From Streptomyces sp. QL37 (GTDB lineage: Bacteria; Actinomycetota; Actinomycetes; Streptomycetales; Streptomycetaceae): 64,000 bases of DNA. The DNA lies in contig NZ_PTJS01000001.1 in NCBI RefSeq assembly GCF_002941025.1, positions 7,879,678-7,943,677 on the forward strand, read 5' to 3'. Numbering within the stretch: the first letter of the stretch is position 1; the number at the start of each line of letters is the position of its first letter. Made by a program: the position numbers and the translations under genes. This document shows, piece after piece, positions 8,307 to 20,277 of this stretch. The notes under the pieces are model-generated. The model saw nothing but the letters and a program-made list of their open reading frames with translations. It was not told the DNA's origin and ran no database searches.

Positions 8307-9215
8307 TCAGGGCTGGACGGGCGGCGACGGGTCGGCCTTCACACCGGGGGACCTGGTGGGCTGGGGCGCGGTCATGTCGAGCAGGAGCATGGCGTCGTAG
8401 TCGGCGCTGTCCGGTTCGGCCGTGTAGGCGCCGAGGCGTTGGCCGGGGGTGCCTTCGAGGTTCATGCTCTGTCCGCTGAGAGTCAGGACGCCCACCTGCG
8501 GGTGGTGGAAGGTCTTCTGGATCTTCTTGCGTCCGATGACCTCGTAACGCTCCCAGAGCCTGGCGAAGTCGGGGCTCTTGAGCAGAAGCTCTCCGACCAG
8601 GCTGGTGAGGTCCGGGGCGTCGGGGTTGGTGCCCGCCTCGGCGCGCAGGCGCGCGACACAGGTACGGACCTGGGTGTCCCAGTCGGGGAACAGCTCGTGC
8701 GCGGTCGGGTGGAGGAAGAGATAGCGGGCGAGGTTGCGATGCTTGGCCGGCCAGTCGCCGAGGCCCGCGTAGAGGGCGAGTCCGGCGGGGTTCCAGGCGA
8801 GGAGGTCCATGCTGCGGCTGACGATGTAGGCCGGGTTGGGCCGCATCGTCTCCAGGAGCAGTTTCAGGTGCGGGCGGACCGTCCGGCTGGGCGGGGGAGG
8901 CGGTTCGGGGGCGTAGCGGGCTGCGCGGGCGGCGAGCTCGCGCAGGTGGTGGTGCTCGTCGTCGTCGAGGTTGAGGGCGCGGGCGAGGGCATCGACGACG
9001 CCGGGGCTGGGCCGGGTCTCCTTACCGCGTTCGAGGCGGGTGTAGTAGTCGATGCTGACCCCGGCGAGGGTCGCCAGCTCCTCGCGGCGGAGCCCCGGGG
9101 TGCGGCGAGTGCCGGGACCGGGGGTGAGGCCCGCACTCTGGGGGCTGGTCTGGGTGCGGCGAGCGCGCAGGAAGCGCGCCAGTTCGTCGCCGCTGATGTG
9201 ATGCTCTGCTGCCAT
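8307..9215 (-). CDS. MmyB-like XRE-family transcriptional regulator 1
   Basis: A 302-residue helix-turn-helix protein. The N-terminal XRE domain (about 8-90) carries RRTPGLRREELATLAGVS and YYTRLERGKETRPSPGVV. It is followed by the MmyB-like ligand-binding domain with WNPAGLALYAGLGDWP, NLARYLFLHP and LFPDWDTQVRTCVARLRAEAG. This family is usually encoded beside oxidoreductases. ATG 9215 sits where the family domain begins. A GGGGGGCC...CCCCCC dyad lies about 40 bp upstream (9257-9280), and related, longer elements precede four redox genes or operons between 13 and 28 kb. The protein is therefore the likely regulator of that block, including itself. Confidence 0.92.
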   Translation of the reverse strand: MAAEHHISGDELARFLRARRTQTSPQSAGLTPGPGTRRTPGLRREELATLAGVSIDYYTRLERGKETRPSPGVVDALARALNLDDDEHHHLRELAARAARYAPEPPPPPSRTVRPHLKLLLETMRPNPAYIVSRSMDLLAWNPAGLALYAGLGDWPAKHRNLARYLFLHPTAHELFPDWDTQVRTCVARLRAEAGTNPDAPDLTSLVGELLLKSPDFARLWERYEVIGRKKIQKTFHHPQVGVLTLSGQSMNLEGTPGQRLGAYTAEPDSADYDAMLLLDMTAPQPTRSPGVKADPSPPVQP

Positions 9216-9256
9216 GTATCCAGTGTCGCAACGCCGCCGTCGGAGCGGAATCCGCG

Positions 9257-9280
9257 AGGGGGGCCGTGTCATACCCCCCG
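9257..9280. promoter_or_regulatory. G/C dyad site A upstream of MmyB-like regulator 1
   Basis: The sequence AGGGGGGCCGTGTCATACCC continues with further C residues and matches the core of four elements at 13441, 14192, 21341 and 27631. Unlike those, it lacks the conserved downstream GGCA-N6-CGGCCTG part and points away from its gene. An autoregulatory operator is the simplest reading. Confidence 0.6.
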
Positions 9281-9371
9281 AAGGGACCGGCGTGCTCGTC
9301 GTCGACGGGGGAGGGCGCCCTGGCCGACCGGCTCGGGCGCCGCACCCTTCAGTGTCGCCACCGGCGTCCCG

Positions 9372-10073
9372 TCATTTGCGGGCCATTCCGATTCGCTCGA
9401 TCCAGCCGCCCACCTCGGCCTCGGCGTCACCCATGTCATCCCGTGAGATGGTGAACGCATTTCCCACAACGGCAGAGTCCGAGACAATATCGGTGATGGT
9501 TTCCACGGTGCCCGAAAGGCCGTTTCCGCCATGAGTGCTGAATGGAATGACGTTCTTTCCGGAGAAATCGTGATCCTCGAAGAACGTGTGCATCGGCATC
9601 GGTAGTTCGTACCACCAGATCGGGTAGCCCACGAATATCGTGTCGTAGTCCTCGAGGTTCTGGATGGGTGACTTGAGCTTCGGTCGTGCGTCTGATTCCT
9701 GCTGTTCGAGTGCGAGGTCTTCCAGCGTGTCGTGATCAAGGGGAAGCTGTTCGGCGGTCTCGATGCGAAAGACTTCGGCGCCGGTACGTCGGCTGATGAT
9801 CTGCGCGACGTACTGGGTGTTTCCCAGGACTTTTCCGTCGACGACGTGTGTGCTGTTCTCCTCGTCCTCGGTCATGCCGTCGGGGTTGTCTGTCTCCGGC
9901 ACCGAGAAATAGGCGACCAGTATGCGTGATTCGTCCTGCGGCGGAGTCATCTTCTTGGGGGCCGCTTCTTCGGAGGCGTCGGCACCCCCCACGAGGGAGC
10001 AGCCCGCGACGGCGGTCCCGGCCAGTGCGGCGGTGGCAAGCGTGAGAAAATTGCGGCGCGTAATGCTGGTCAT
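9372..10073 (-). CDS. Tat-exported flavodoxin-like lipoprotein 1
   Basis: A 233-residue flavodoxin-fold protein. A twin-arginine signal (TRRNFL, residues 5-10) and a lipobox AVAGC (Cys25) predict export by Tat and membrane anchoring outside the cell. The FMN-binding flavodoxin domain follows (about 48-230: ILVAYFSVPETDN, DTIFVGYPIWWYELP, FSTHGGNGLSGT). Related flavodoxins are mostly cytosolic electron carriers, so an exported one suggests an extracytoplasmic electron pool. It lies 89 bp downstream of the flavocytochrome on the same strand and probably belongs to the apbE operon. A similar protein is at 18522-19262. Confidence 0.87.
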   Translation of the reverse strand: MTSITRRNFLTLATAALAGTAVAGCSLVGGADASEEAAPKKMTPPQDESRILVAYFSVPETDNPDGMTEDEENSTHVVDGKVLGNTQYVAQIISRRTGAEVFRIETAEQLPLDHDTLEDLALEQQESDARPKLKSPIQNLEDYDTIFVGYPIWWYELPMPMHTFFEDHDFSGKNVIPFSTHGGNGLSGTVETITDIVSDSAVVGNAFTISRDDMGDAEAEVGGWIERIGMARK

Positions 10074-10162
10074 GTCACAAGACTCCCTGTTTTCGGTGTG
10101 CGTTTCTTTCGACTACCCGGAACCCCTTGAAGGAGAGGATCAGGGAGATGGTGGTGGGTTCC

Positions 10163-11437
10163 TCACATGGTGAGTCGTTCCTGGTGAATTCGGCGGGGAG
10201 AGACCCCTATTCGCCACAGGAGGCGCCGGTTGGCCAGCACAGCGGGGTTGGGGCCCACGATGAAGAAACCACCGTCGGAGATCTCCTCCGCGGTCAGGAT
10301 TTCGTCGAGATCCGTGCGCCGGAACCGTCCGACCTTCGTGGTGACTTTCAAGCGGCCACCCGACGCCGCCTGGTATTCCTCCAGCACGCTGCGGTAATAG
10401 GCATCCTCCGGGCGGCGCACGGCCCACAGGAGGTGGATCCTTCGGGTGGTGTGGTGGGCTGCCGTCAGGCTGAGCAGCGGCGCCACTCCGGCGCCCATCC
10501 CGACGAAGACCAGGGGTGCTTCTCGGTCACGGCCCTGGATGGTCGATTCGAAGCGTCCGAAAGGCCCTTCGAGGCGCACACGGCTCCCCAGTTCGAGGTT
10601 GTCGAGACGCCTGGTGAAATCGCCGTGCTGACGAATGGTGAAGGACAGCGCCTGGCGGCTGTCGCCGGTGAGGGAGAAGGGGTGCCACTCCCTGCCCACG
10701 GCGGAGGAGTCCTGGAAGCTGAGGAAGAAGAAGTCTCCCGGCTGCGAGGAAGCCGTGTCGCCTCCGAGGTCGACCGTGATTCTGCGAGTCGATTCGCCGA
10801 GAGGGTCATTTCCTGTGACCGTACCCGTCAGGTACGTGTCGGGAGCGACCCACTTATTCCAGGCGTAGAAAGAAAGCACCGACACCGTGTACAGATCGAG
10901 AAGCACCATGAAGGGGAAGTGCTGATTCACCCGCAGGAGCAGGTGGGCGTGCAGCCAGATCATGGCCACGATCACGAGATTGAGCCGGTGGATCCACACG
11001 GAGAGCTGGTGGCGGAATACCGTCTCGAGGAGGTTCTTCGTCTTCAGGAGCAGTCGCGACCTGTCGACGATCCAGCCGCTCATGAAAAATACTGCGTAAC
11101 ACAGCACCGTGAGTGATCCATAGAATCCCCAATCGCCAAGATCACGAGCCAGGCGGCTGGGGGAGTAGGAGTTTTCGCTGTGCAGATAGGCCGAGGTGAT
11201 CGCCAGTACGCCCAGCATTCCGTGGAGTCCGTAGATTGCTGGGAGTCCGACGAACCGGTCCAGCCACCGGGGTCTCGTGCTGAGCGCGATGGCCAGCAGC
11301 CACCATGTGTAGGCGATCAGGCCGAGGAAAATATAGAATTTGAGCTGGTCTGGTTCGGTGGCCAGGGCGTCGTAGGTGAGTACCAGCGGGAGCGGGAACA
11401 ACACCGTGAGGCTCCAGAAGAGCAGCTTGCGTATCAC
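10163..11437 (-). CDS. Ferric-reductase-like transmembrane flavocytochrome
   Basis: A 424-residue membrane oxidoreductase. The N-terminal half (about 1-215) is a multi-helix ferric-reductase-type domain with His residues in YGLHGMLGVL and in HRLNLVIVAMIWLHAHLLL, candidates for heme binding. The C-terminal half has a ferredoxin-reductase-like FAD domain (EWHPFSLTGD) and an NAD(P) domain (VGMGAGVAPLLSL, VGPNPAVLANRRLL). It would pass electrons from cytosolic NAD(P)H across the membrane. The GTG start at 11437 overlaps the stop of a 47-aa membrane ORF by 4 bp, which supports this start. Likely acceptors are the FMN-binding and flavodoxin lipoproteins encoded alongside. Heme content and acceptor are inferred. 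Confidence 0.88.
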   Translation of the reverse strand: MIRKLLFWSLTVLFPLPLVLTYDALATEPDQLKFYIFLGLIAYTWWLLAIALSTRPRWLDRFVGLPAIYGLHGMLGVLAITSAYLHSENSYSPSRLARDLGDWGFYGSLTVLCYAVFFMSGWIVDRSRLLLKTKNLLETVFRHQLSVWIHRLNLVIVAMIWLHAHLLLRVNQHFPFMVLLDLYTVSVLSFYAWNKWVAPDTYLTGTVTGNDPLGESTRRITVDLGGDTASSQPGDFFFLSFQDSSAVGREWHPFSLTGDSRQALSFTIRQHGDFTRRLDNLELGSRVRLEGPFGRFESTIQGRDREAPLVFVGMGAGVAPLLSLTAAHHTTRRIHLLWAVRRPEDAYYRSVLEEYQAASGGRLKVTTKVGRFRRTDLDEILTAEEISDGGFFIVGPNPAVLANRRLLWRIGVSPRRIHQERLTM

Positions 11438-11577
11438 GACCGATGCCCCATCTCCGCCGACCGGGTATATGAGCTCGGTCCCGTGTCGCGTACGTTCTGC
11501 AGGTTGACGTAGATCAGTGCCGCCATGGTCAGGACGGCGACCGTCACGAGAATTATTGTCTTGCGTTTCGGATTCAC
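11434..11577 (-). CDS. Small single-pass membrane protein (47 aa)
   Basis: A short gene starting at GTG 11577 encodes a 47-residue protein. It has a basic N-terminus (NPKRK), one hydrophobic helix (about residues 7-24, TIILVTVAVLTMAALIYV) and a polar tail. An AGAAGGA ribosome binding site lies seven bases upstream. Its TGA overlaps the GTG of the flavocytochrome (GTGA), the usual sign of translational coupling. It is probably an accessory or assembly subunit of the flavocytochrome. I recognise no named family. Confidence 0.6.
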   Translation of the reverse strand: MNPKRKTIILVTVAVLTMAALIYVNLQNVRDTGPSSYTRSAEMGHRS

Positions 11578-11769
11578 GCGACAGTCCTTCTGGGTAAAGG
11601 GAAACAACGGACTGCGGACCGGAATTCGAGCCGTTCGATCGACCGGTCGCGATGCCGGATTTCATCAAATGTGCTTGCGCATCCCGTGGGCGGGATTCCT
11701 GGCTGCGGGACCGCGCCGGGCCATCGGCCGGGTTCACGCCTGCGGGCAGGGTGCGACCGGAGGGTCACA

Positions 11770-12228
11770 TCACCTGGAAGCTGCTGCCTTGGTCTCTTCG
11801 AGCGCGTCGTTGAATCCCTCGGGCGTATGGCTGTTCCCCGCGACGCGGTCGAGTTCGACATCGTCGATGTCCCTGCCGGTCACGAGCTCAGGAACCGCCT
11901 CGGCGAAGCGCTTCTGCAATGCGAGAGAGGTCTCGTCCGTGGCGTGCGGGGTGACTTCGACGGCGGTGATCTCGTCGTCCTCGAGGGTGAGACTGACCCC
12001 GATGCTCGAGCCGCGGGTCCCGTACTCACCGTCGACGGTGTACTCGCCGTCCTTGTACGAACCCCGGCCCGGCGGGGCCGAGCCGGGGGAGCTTGAGACG
12101 GCAGGCGACCCCGGGGACCTCGCGGCCGAGCTCGCGTCGTCTGCGTCCGGTGACTCGCAGTTGGCCAGCGCCGCGGTGACGGAGACGCCCAGCAGGGCCG
12201 TCGTCAACTTCTTACTCAGGACTGACAT
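11770..12228 (-). CDS. FMN-binding domain lipoprotein 1
   Basis: A 152-residue lipoprotein. The signal peptide ends in LANC (Cys24), then a low-complexity Ser/Pro linker (about 25-58), then an FMN_bind domain (YKDGEYTVDGEYGTRGSSIGV ... [22 protein letters not shown]). Proteins of this family receive FMN covalently on a Thr from ApbE, and apbE is the next gene upstream. The usual acceptor motif ends SGAT; here the corresponding stretch is AGNSHTPEGF with Thr135 as the candidate. It would act as an extracytoplasmic one-electron carrier between the flavocytochrome and an acceptor. A paralogue is at 13669-14121. Confidence 0.86.
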   Translation of the reverse strand: MSVLSKKLTTALLGVSVTAALANCESPDADDASSAARSPGSPAVSSSPGSAPPGRGSYKDGEYTVDGEYGTRGSSIGVSLTLEDDEITAVEVTPHATDETSLALQKRFAEAVPELVTGRDIDDVELDRVAGNSHTPEGFNDALEETKAAASR

Positions 12229-12291
12229 GTCTTCTCGGCTTCCTCGGTTCCTTGCTTCTTGCTTTTCCGGTGCGTCGCGGGCGGCCGCCAC

Positions 12292-13242
12292 TCAGGTGAA
12301 GAGCTCGCCCAGGAAGTCGGGTGACGCCTCGGCGCGTCCGTCGGAACGCATCCGCACGTACGTGAAGTCGAAGGAGTCCAGGAGTCGCGGTGGCTCGGTG
12401 AAGAAGAGGGCCGTCGCGAGGCCGTCGGCAAGGGCCGTTTCGTCGGCCACGACCCAGGTGGCGGTCACCTCGCTCACGGGCTCACCGGTCCTCGCGTCGA
12501 GCACGTGGTGAAGCCCGTCCCCCCAGGCGCGCCGGCTGACACCGGAGGCGCAGAGAGCTCGGCCCCGCAGCTCCGCTACGCCGATCACCAGGCGGGCATC
12601 GAAGGGATGCTCCAGACCGACGCGGGTGGCACGCTCGCCCCGATGACGCAGGTCACCGCTCGCGTCGACGACGGACCGGGGGTGGCCTGCCTCAAGGAGT
12701 GCCTCCGAGAGGATGTCGACCAGGTATCCCTTTCCGGCCGCTCCCACGTCGATGACCAGCGGACGCCGTGTGACGACGGCCGTGCCGTCCCGGGTCACGT
12801 CCGCGGCCCAGGCCGCCCGCCCCCGGGCGCGCTCCTCGGCCCGCACTTCATCGGGAGCGGGGGTGAGCGAGTACGAGGCGTCGTAGCCGAGAAGCTCCAA
12901 CTCCCGCCCCACCAGTGGGTCCACCGCGCCGTCGGTGGCTTCGAAGAGACGGTCGTAGAGGCCGAACAGTTCGCGCGAGTCCTCGGGGAATTCGAATCTT
13001 CCGCCCTCGGGAGCGGAAGCGATCCGGGACACCAGCGAGTCGGGGCGGAAGCGGGAGTACGTGGCGTCGAACCGCTCGACCCGGTCGAGGAGAGAGGAGC
13101 GAAGGCCCGGGCTCAGAGGGTCTTCGGTCTCGATCATCCAGCGAGTTCCGATCGCATCGAAGTCGAACCGGCTGCCTCTCGGATTCGCCTCACCGGCAGC
13201 GGCTGAACTCCGCCGTTCCCTCTCCGGCTCGTTGTGACTCAC
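12292..13242 (-). CDS. apbE: FAD:protein FMN transferase (ApbE)
   Basis: A 316-residue ApbE-family protein that transfers FMN from FAD to a Thr of target proteins. Conserved parts include FDAIGTRWMIE (N-terminal), FDATYSRFRPDSLVS, DVGAAGKGYLVDILSEAL, VDASGDLRHRG and the C-terminal VTATWVVADETALADGLATALFF with the Mg-binding Asp/Thr region. No signal peptide is evident, so flavinylation may occur before export or the protein may leave by another route. GTG 13242 has GGGAG upstream. The target is encoded 64 bp downstream, and a second target lies divergently at 13669. Confidence 0.93.
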   Translation of the reverse strand: MSHNEPERERRSSAAAGEANPRGSRFDFDAIGTRWMIETEDPLSPGLRSSLLDRVERFDATYSRFRPDSLVSRIASAPEGGRFEFPEDSRELFGLYDRLFEATDGAVDPLVGRELELLGYDASYSLTPAPDEVRAEERARGRAAWAADVTRDGTAVVTRRPLVIDVGAAGKGYLVDILSEALLEAGHPRSVVDASGDLRHRGERATRVGLEHPFDARLVIGVAELRGRALCASGVSRRAWGDGLHHVLDARTGEPVSEVTATWVVADETALADGLATALFFTEPPRLLDSFDFTYVRMRSDGRAEASPDFLGELFT

Positions 13243-13440
13243 AGTGGGTGCTCCCTGCTGGCGACGTCTTCTCGGGGGTGTGACGGGCGGCCTGGCATCC
13301 TCGGGGCCCGGCTCGTGTATCCGAAGCGGCGGCGTCGACGGCGCGCTCAGGGGGCGGCAATGGCGGACCCGGCCGGCGGGTGGGCCGAGGTGGGCGACTA
13401 CATGCAGCTTTGCATTCTCTTGACCTTCGGGACAGCCGTG

Positions 13441-13493
13441 AGGGGGGCCGTGTCACACCCCCGCTCGTCACTCCCTGGCACGACTCGGTCTGG
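13441..13493 (+). promoter_or_regulatory. Conserved ~54-bp promoter element, copy B
   Basis: AGGGGGGCCGTGTCACACCC is followed 25 bases after TGTCA by TGGCACGACTCGGTCTGG. The same two parts with the same spacing occur at 14192, 27631 (minus strand) and, with one extra base, 21341. It lies between apbE and the second FMN-binding gene and points at the latter. Confidence 0.65.
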
Positions 13494-13668
13494 CGGCCGG
13501 GCGGCCGGACCGGCAGGCTGCGTCACAGTTGGAGATCCCTCCGGCCGCCGGTTCACCCGGTCCATGAGTCACGGAGGGTGCGTGTCGCACGACGTTCCCA
13601 CCGCCTTGTCGGCGTCGGCTCATGCCCGTGGACGACGGGACCCCTCCTCCTCCGGAAGGAACGCAGAG

Positions 13669-16753
<3,085 letters not shown>

Positions 16754-16845
16754 CCGAAGCGGTTCACGGGCCCGGCGGCAGAGGACGCCCGGCACCCGGA
16801 AGACGTACCCGATCCCTTTCAACGCACAGCACAGAGGAGACCCCC

Positions 16846-17697
16846 GTGCAGACCGTCACCCTGAACAACGGCGTCGAGATGCCCATCCTCGGCTTCGGAG
16901 TGTTCCAGATCCCGCCGGAGGACACCGAGCGGACCGTCACCGACGCGCTCGCCGCCGGCTACCGGCTGCTCGACACGGCCGCCGCGTACGGCAACGAGGA
17001 AGCAGTCGGCCGCGCCATCAAGAACAGCGGCGTCCCGCGCGAGGACCTGTTCGTCACCACCAAGCTGTGGATCCAGGACGCTCCTGCGGAGGAGAACGCC
17101 AAGCGCGCCTTCGAGACCTCGCTGCGCAAGCTCGGCCTCGACCACGTCGACCTGTACCTGATGCACCAGCCCTTCGGCGATGTCTACGGGCAGTGGCGGG
17201 CCATGGAGCAGGTGCACCACGAGGGGCGTGCCAAGGCGATCGGTGTGGCCAACTTCTACCCCGACCGGCTCGTCGACCTCATCAGCAACAACGACGTCAC
17301 CCCCGCGGTCAACCAGATCGAGACCCACCCCTTCTTCCAGCGCACCGCCGACCAGGACGTCATGCGCGAACACGGCGTACAGATCCAGTCCTGGGGCGGA
17401 TTCGCCGAAGGCAAGAACAGCCTCTTCACGAACCCGGTCCTGAGCGACATCGGCGAGGCCCACGGAAAGTCCGTCGCCCAGGTCGTGCTCCGCTGGCTCA
17501 TCCAGCGCGACGTCGTCACCATCCCCAAGTCCGTCCGCGCCGAGCGCATGGCGGAGAACTTCGACGTCTTCGACTTCGAGCTCACCGACGACCAGATGGC
17601 CTCCATCGCCACCCTGGACACGGGCTCCTCGCTGTTTTTCGACCACCGGGACCCCGCGGTCGCCGGGCAGCTGGGCAAGCGGCGCCTGACCGACTGA
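16846..17697 (+). CDS. Aldo/keto reductase, 2,5-diketogluconate-reductase-like (AKR5-type), copy 1
   Basis: A 283-residue aldo-keto reductase. The tetrad lies in [13 protein letters not shown] (Asp, Tyr), VTTKLWIQ (Lys) and YLMHQPFGD (His). The cofactor-binding end is [24 protein letters not shown] 16846 has GAGGAGA nearby. A close paralogue lies at 26627-27478 on the other strand at the far end of the redox block, so the pair frames this block. Reduction of keto acids, glyoxals or aldehydes is expected; the substrate is not assigned. Confidence 0.93.
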   Translation: MQTVTLNNGVEMPILGFGVFQIPPEDTERTVTDALAAGYRLLDTAAAYGNEEAVGRAIKNSGVPREDLFVTTKLWIQDAPAEENAKRAFETSLRKLGLDHVDLYLMHQPFGDVYGQWRAMEQVHHEGRAKAIGVANFYPDRLVDLISNNDVTPAVNQIETHPFFQRTADQDVMREHGVQIQSWGGFAEGKNSLFTNPVLSDIGEAHGKSVAQVVLRWLIQRDVVTIPKSVRAERMAENFDVFDFELTDDQMASIATLDTGSSLFFDHRDPAVAGQLGKRRLTD

Positions 17698-17733
17698 CCG
17701 GGGCCACCCCACCCCACCGACCAGAGGTTCACC

Positions 17734-18525
17734 ATGTCCCAGAAGCAGCAGATCACCGACGTACTCATGGTCGGTGCGACCGGCACCATCGGGCAGCTCG
17801 CGGTTCGGGCCGCCGAGCGCCACGGCCTGCGTCCGCGGGCTCTCGTCCGCGACACGGAGCGAGCCGCACGCCAACTGCCCGGCATCGAGCTCGTGCAGGG
17901 AGACCTGGAGGACGCCGCCTCCCTGCGGCACGCCGTCGCCGGAGCCGATGCGGTCGTCCTCACTCATGGATCAGGCGGCGACCCACGCCCGGATGCCCGT
18001 GAACACATCGATTACGGAGGTGTCCGCAACATCCTCACGGCGCTCGACGGCGCCCGGCCCCGGGTGGCTCTCATGACCTCCATCTACGCCACCCGCGAGG
18101 ACGTCCCCGGCGCGAACCCGTGGAAACGACGCTCCGAGCGCCTCCTGCGAGCCAGTGGGCTGTCCTACACGATCGTGCGCCCCGGATGGTTCGACCACGC
18201 CGGCCCCACACAACGGCGACTCGTCCTGGAACAGGGCGGGACGGCCGACGGCGGAATCGCCGGTGACCAGATCGCCGAGACGCTCGTACGGAGCCTGCTG
18301 ACCGACACCGCCCTGGGCAAGACGTTCGAGCTGATCGCCGCCGAGGGCGAGGAGCCCTCCGACCAGGCGGACTGGGCCGGTCTCTTCGGCGCTCTGGAGG
18401 GTGACGGCCCCCGTTCCACGGACGGTGCGCTGGACCCGGCCGGTCTCCCGGTCGAAGCCGAACCCCGCCGGATCCGCGCCGATCTCGACGCGATCCTTGC
18501 GCTCGGCAGGACCGGCGGACGATGA
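17734..18525 (+). CDS. Atypical SDR / NmrA-like NAD(P)-binding protein
   Basis: A 263-residue atypical short-chain dehydrogenase with an N-terminal GATGTIGQL nucleotide-binding motif (about 14-22). It has the NmrA/SDR_a5-like pattern VQGDLEDAASLRHAVAGADAVVLTHG and a TIVRPGWFDH segment. No canonical YxxxK is evident, so it may bind NAD(P) for sensing or quinone reduction instead of acting as a typical dehydrogenase. Its stop overlaps the flavodoxin start (ATGA), so the two are coupled. Confidence 0.87.
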   Translation: MSQKQQITDVLMVGATGTIGQLAVRAAERHGLRPRALVRDTERAARQLPGIELVQGDLEDAASLRHAVAGADAVVLTHGSGGDPRPDAREHIDYGGVRNILTALDGARPRVALMTSIYATREDVPGANPWKRRSERLLRASGLSYTIVRPGWFDHAGPTQRRLVLEQGGTADGGIAGDQIAETLVRSLLTDTALGKTFELIAAEGEEPSDQADWAGLFGALEGDGPRSTDGALDPAGLPVEAEPRRIRADLDAILALGRTGGR

Positions 18526-19262
18526 CACCCGGCGGGCGTGGGGCCGGAGAACGTCCTTCAGCCGCCACGGGGCGCCGCGCGCTCCTGCGCGGCGCCCTTC
18601 TGACAGGAGCGACCCTCATGACCGGAGCCCAGATCAGCGGCTGTTCCGCGTCGAAGGACGACGGGAGCGCACCGGAGACATCCGGCGGAACCACACGGAG
18701 GACCACCGAGGCCGCCGCCCCGACCTCTTTGTCCGGGCGGCGGGTACTACTGGCGTACTTCTCCCGGGCGGGCGAGAACTACTCGTACGGAGGGCGCACC
18801 AACCTCAGGACGGGCAACACCGAAGTCCTGGCCCGGATGATCAGTGAGCACATCGAGTGTGACGTCCACCGCATCGAAGCCGTCGACCGCTATCCCGACG
18901 ACTACGAGGAGACCGTCGCCCGCAACGTCCGCGAGCAGGAGAGCGACGCCCGGCCGGCCATCGCGGATCTCCCGGCCTCGATCGAACCGTACGACACGGT
19001 GCTGCTGGGCAGCCCCATCTGGAACGTTCGCGCTCCCATGATCATGACGACGTTCACGGAGAAGTTCGACTTCGGCGGCAGGACGGTCCTCCCGGTCACC
19101 ACGTACGCCATGAGCGGGCTCGGCACGACAGGGAGCGACTACGCCCGGTCGTGCCCCGGCGCGACCATCGGCGACGGACTCGCGGTACGCGGTGAGGAAG
19201 TCCGGGAAGCCGAGGGCGAAGTCAGGTCCTGGCTGCGACGCACCGGCCTTCTCCGGGACTGA
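18522..19262 (+). CDS. Tat-exported flavodoxin-like lipoprotein 2
   Basis: A 246-residue flavodoxin-fold protein with a twin-arginine signal (GRRALLRGALL, Arg18-Arg19) and a lipobox-like ISGC (Cys41). The flavodoxin domain (about 75-245) shows RVLLAYFSRAGENYSYGG, RTGNTEVLARMI and DTVLLGSPIWNVRAPM. It is similar in layout to the protein at 9372-10073. Its start overlaps the NmrA-like gene by 4 bp. An exported FMN electron carrier or NAD(P)H-independent reductase partner is suggested, possibly fed by the flavocytochrome at 10163. Confidence 0.85.
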   Translation: MTPGGRGAGERPSAATGRRALLRGALLTGATLMTGAQISGCSASKDDGSAPETSGGTTRRTTEAAAPTSLSGRRVLLAYFSRAGENYSYGGRTNLRTGNTEVLARMISEHIECDVHRIEAVDRYPDDYEETVARNVREQESDARPAIADLPASIEPYDTVLLGSPIWNVRAPMIMTTFTEKFDFGGRTVLPVTTYAMSGLGTTGSDYARSCPGATIGDGLAVRGEEVREAEGEVRSWLRRTGLLRD

Positions 19263-19359
19263 GCCCGGAGAAACCCTTCGAGACAACCGCGTTCGGACCG
19301 GACCCGCCCATGGCCCCCGCCCGGACGCGTCAGGCAGTACGACAGAAAGGCAGTCCCCC

Positions 19360-20190
19360 GTGCCCACATGGTTCATCACCGGCTGCTCCACCGGTCTCGG
19401 CCGAGCCCTCGCCGAGGCCGTCCTGGAGCGTGGCTGGAACGCGGTCGTCACCGCGCGCAGCGTCACCAAGGTCCAGGACCTCGCCGCCGCCCATCCCGAG
19501 ACCGCTCTCGCGCTCGCACTGGACGTCGGCGACACCGCCGGCATCGCCCGGGCGATCGAACAGGCCGAGGAACGCTTCGGTGCGGTCGACGTGCTCGTCA
19601 ACAACGCGGGGCACGGATACCGTGCGGCCGTCGAGGAGGGCGAGGACGCGGAGGTGGGGGAGCTGTTCGCCACCAACTTCTTCGGCCCCGTCGCGCTGAT
19701 CAAGGCCGCGCTGCCGGGCATGCGCGCCCGCCGGCGCGGCGCGATCGTCAATGTCTCGTCGATCGCGGGGCAGTACTCGTCGCCCGGTTCCGGTTACTAC
19801 TCCGCGACCAAGTTCGCCCTCGAAGGGATGTCGGACGCCCTGAGCAAGGAGGTCGGCCCGCTCGGCATCAAGGTGCTGGTCGTCGAGCCCGGTGCGTTCC
19901 GTACCGACTTCGCAGGCCGCTCGCTGCAGCAGGCCCGCACCCCCATCGAGGACTACGCCCGGACCGCGGGGCTGCGCCGCAAGGAGAACGACACCACCCA
20001 CGGCACCCAGCCCGGCGATCCGGAAAAGGCCCCGCAGGCCGTCATCGACGCGCTGGAGTCCGAGAACACCCCCTTCCGGCTTCTCCTCGGCAGCGACGCC
20101 GTCACGGTCGTACGCGAGGAACTCACGGCTCGTCTCCACGAAGTCGAGGCCTGGGAGGCCGTGAGCAGGACGACCGATTTCGCCGGCTGA
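19360..20190 (+). CDS. Short-chain dehydrogenase/reductase
   Basis: A 276-residue classical SDR with TGCSTGLG (cofactor), DVLVNNAGHGY, VNVSSIAGQ with the catalytic Ser, and YYSATK with the Tyr and Lys pair. GTG 19360 begins directly at the Rossmann strand (PTWFITGCSTG), and an AAAGGCAG lies upstream. Proteins of this type reduce ketones or oxidise alcohols with NADP(H). It sits in the redox block after flavodoxin 2; a weak hairpin follows at 20214-20236. Confidence 0.93.
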   Translation: MPTWFITGCSTGLGRALAEAVLERGWNAVVTARSVTKVQDLAAAHPETALALALDVGDTAGIARAIEQAEERFGAVDVLVNNAGHGYRAAVEEGEDAEVGELFATNFFGPVALIKAALPGMRARRRGAIVNVSSIAGQYSSPGSGYYSATKFALEGMSDALSKEVGPLGIKVLVVEPGAFRTDFAGRSLQQARTPIEDYARTAGLRRKENDTTHGTQPGDPEKAPQAVIDALESENTPFRLLLGSDAVTVVREELTARLHEVEAWEAVSRTTDFAG

Positions 20191-20277
20191 CCGGCGCGTC
20201 GGAAGGATCGGGGCCCCGGCTGCCCGGCGGCCGGGGGGCGCGAGAAGTATGGGAGTCCAGTCTTGGTGGGTGAGGGC

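Noticed and set aside
20214..20236. 7-bp GC hairpin after the SDR gene
   Set aside because: Short stem with a 9-nt loop and no T run; mentioned in the SDR entry but not supported as a separate feature.
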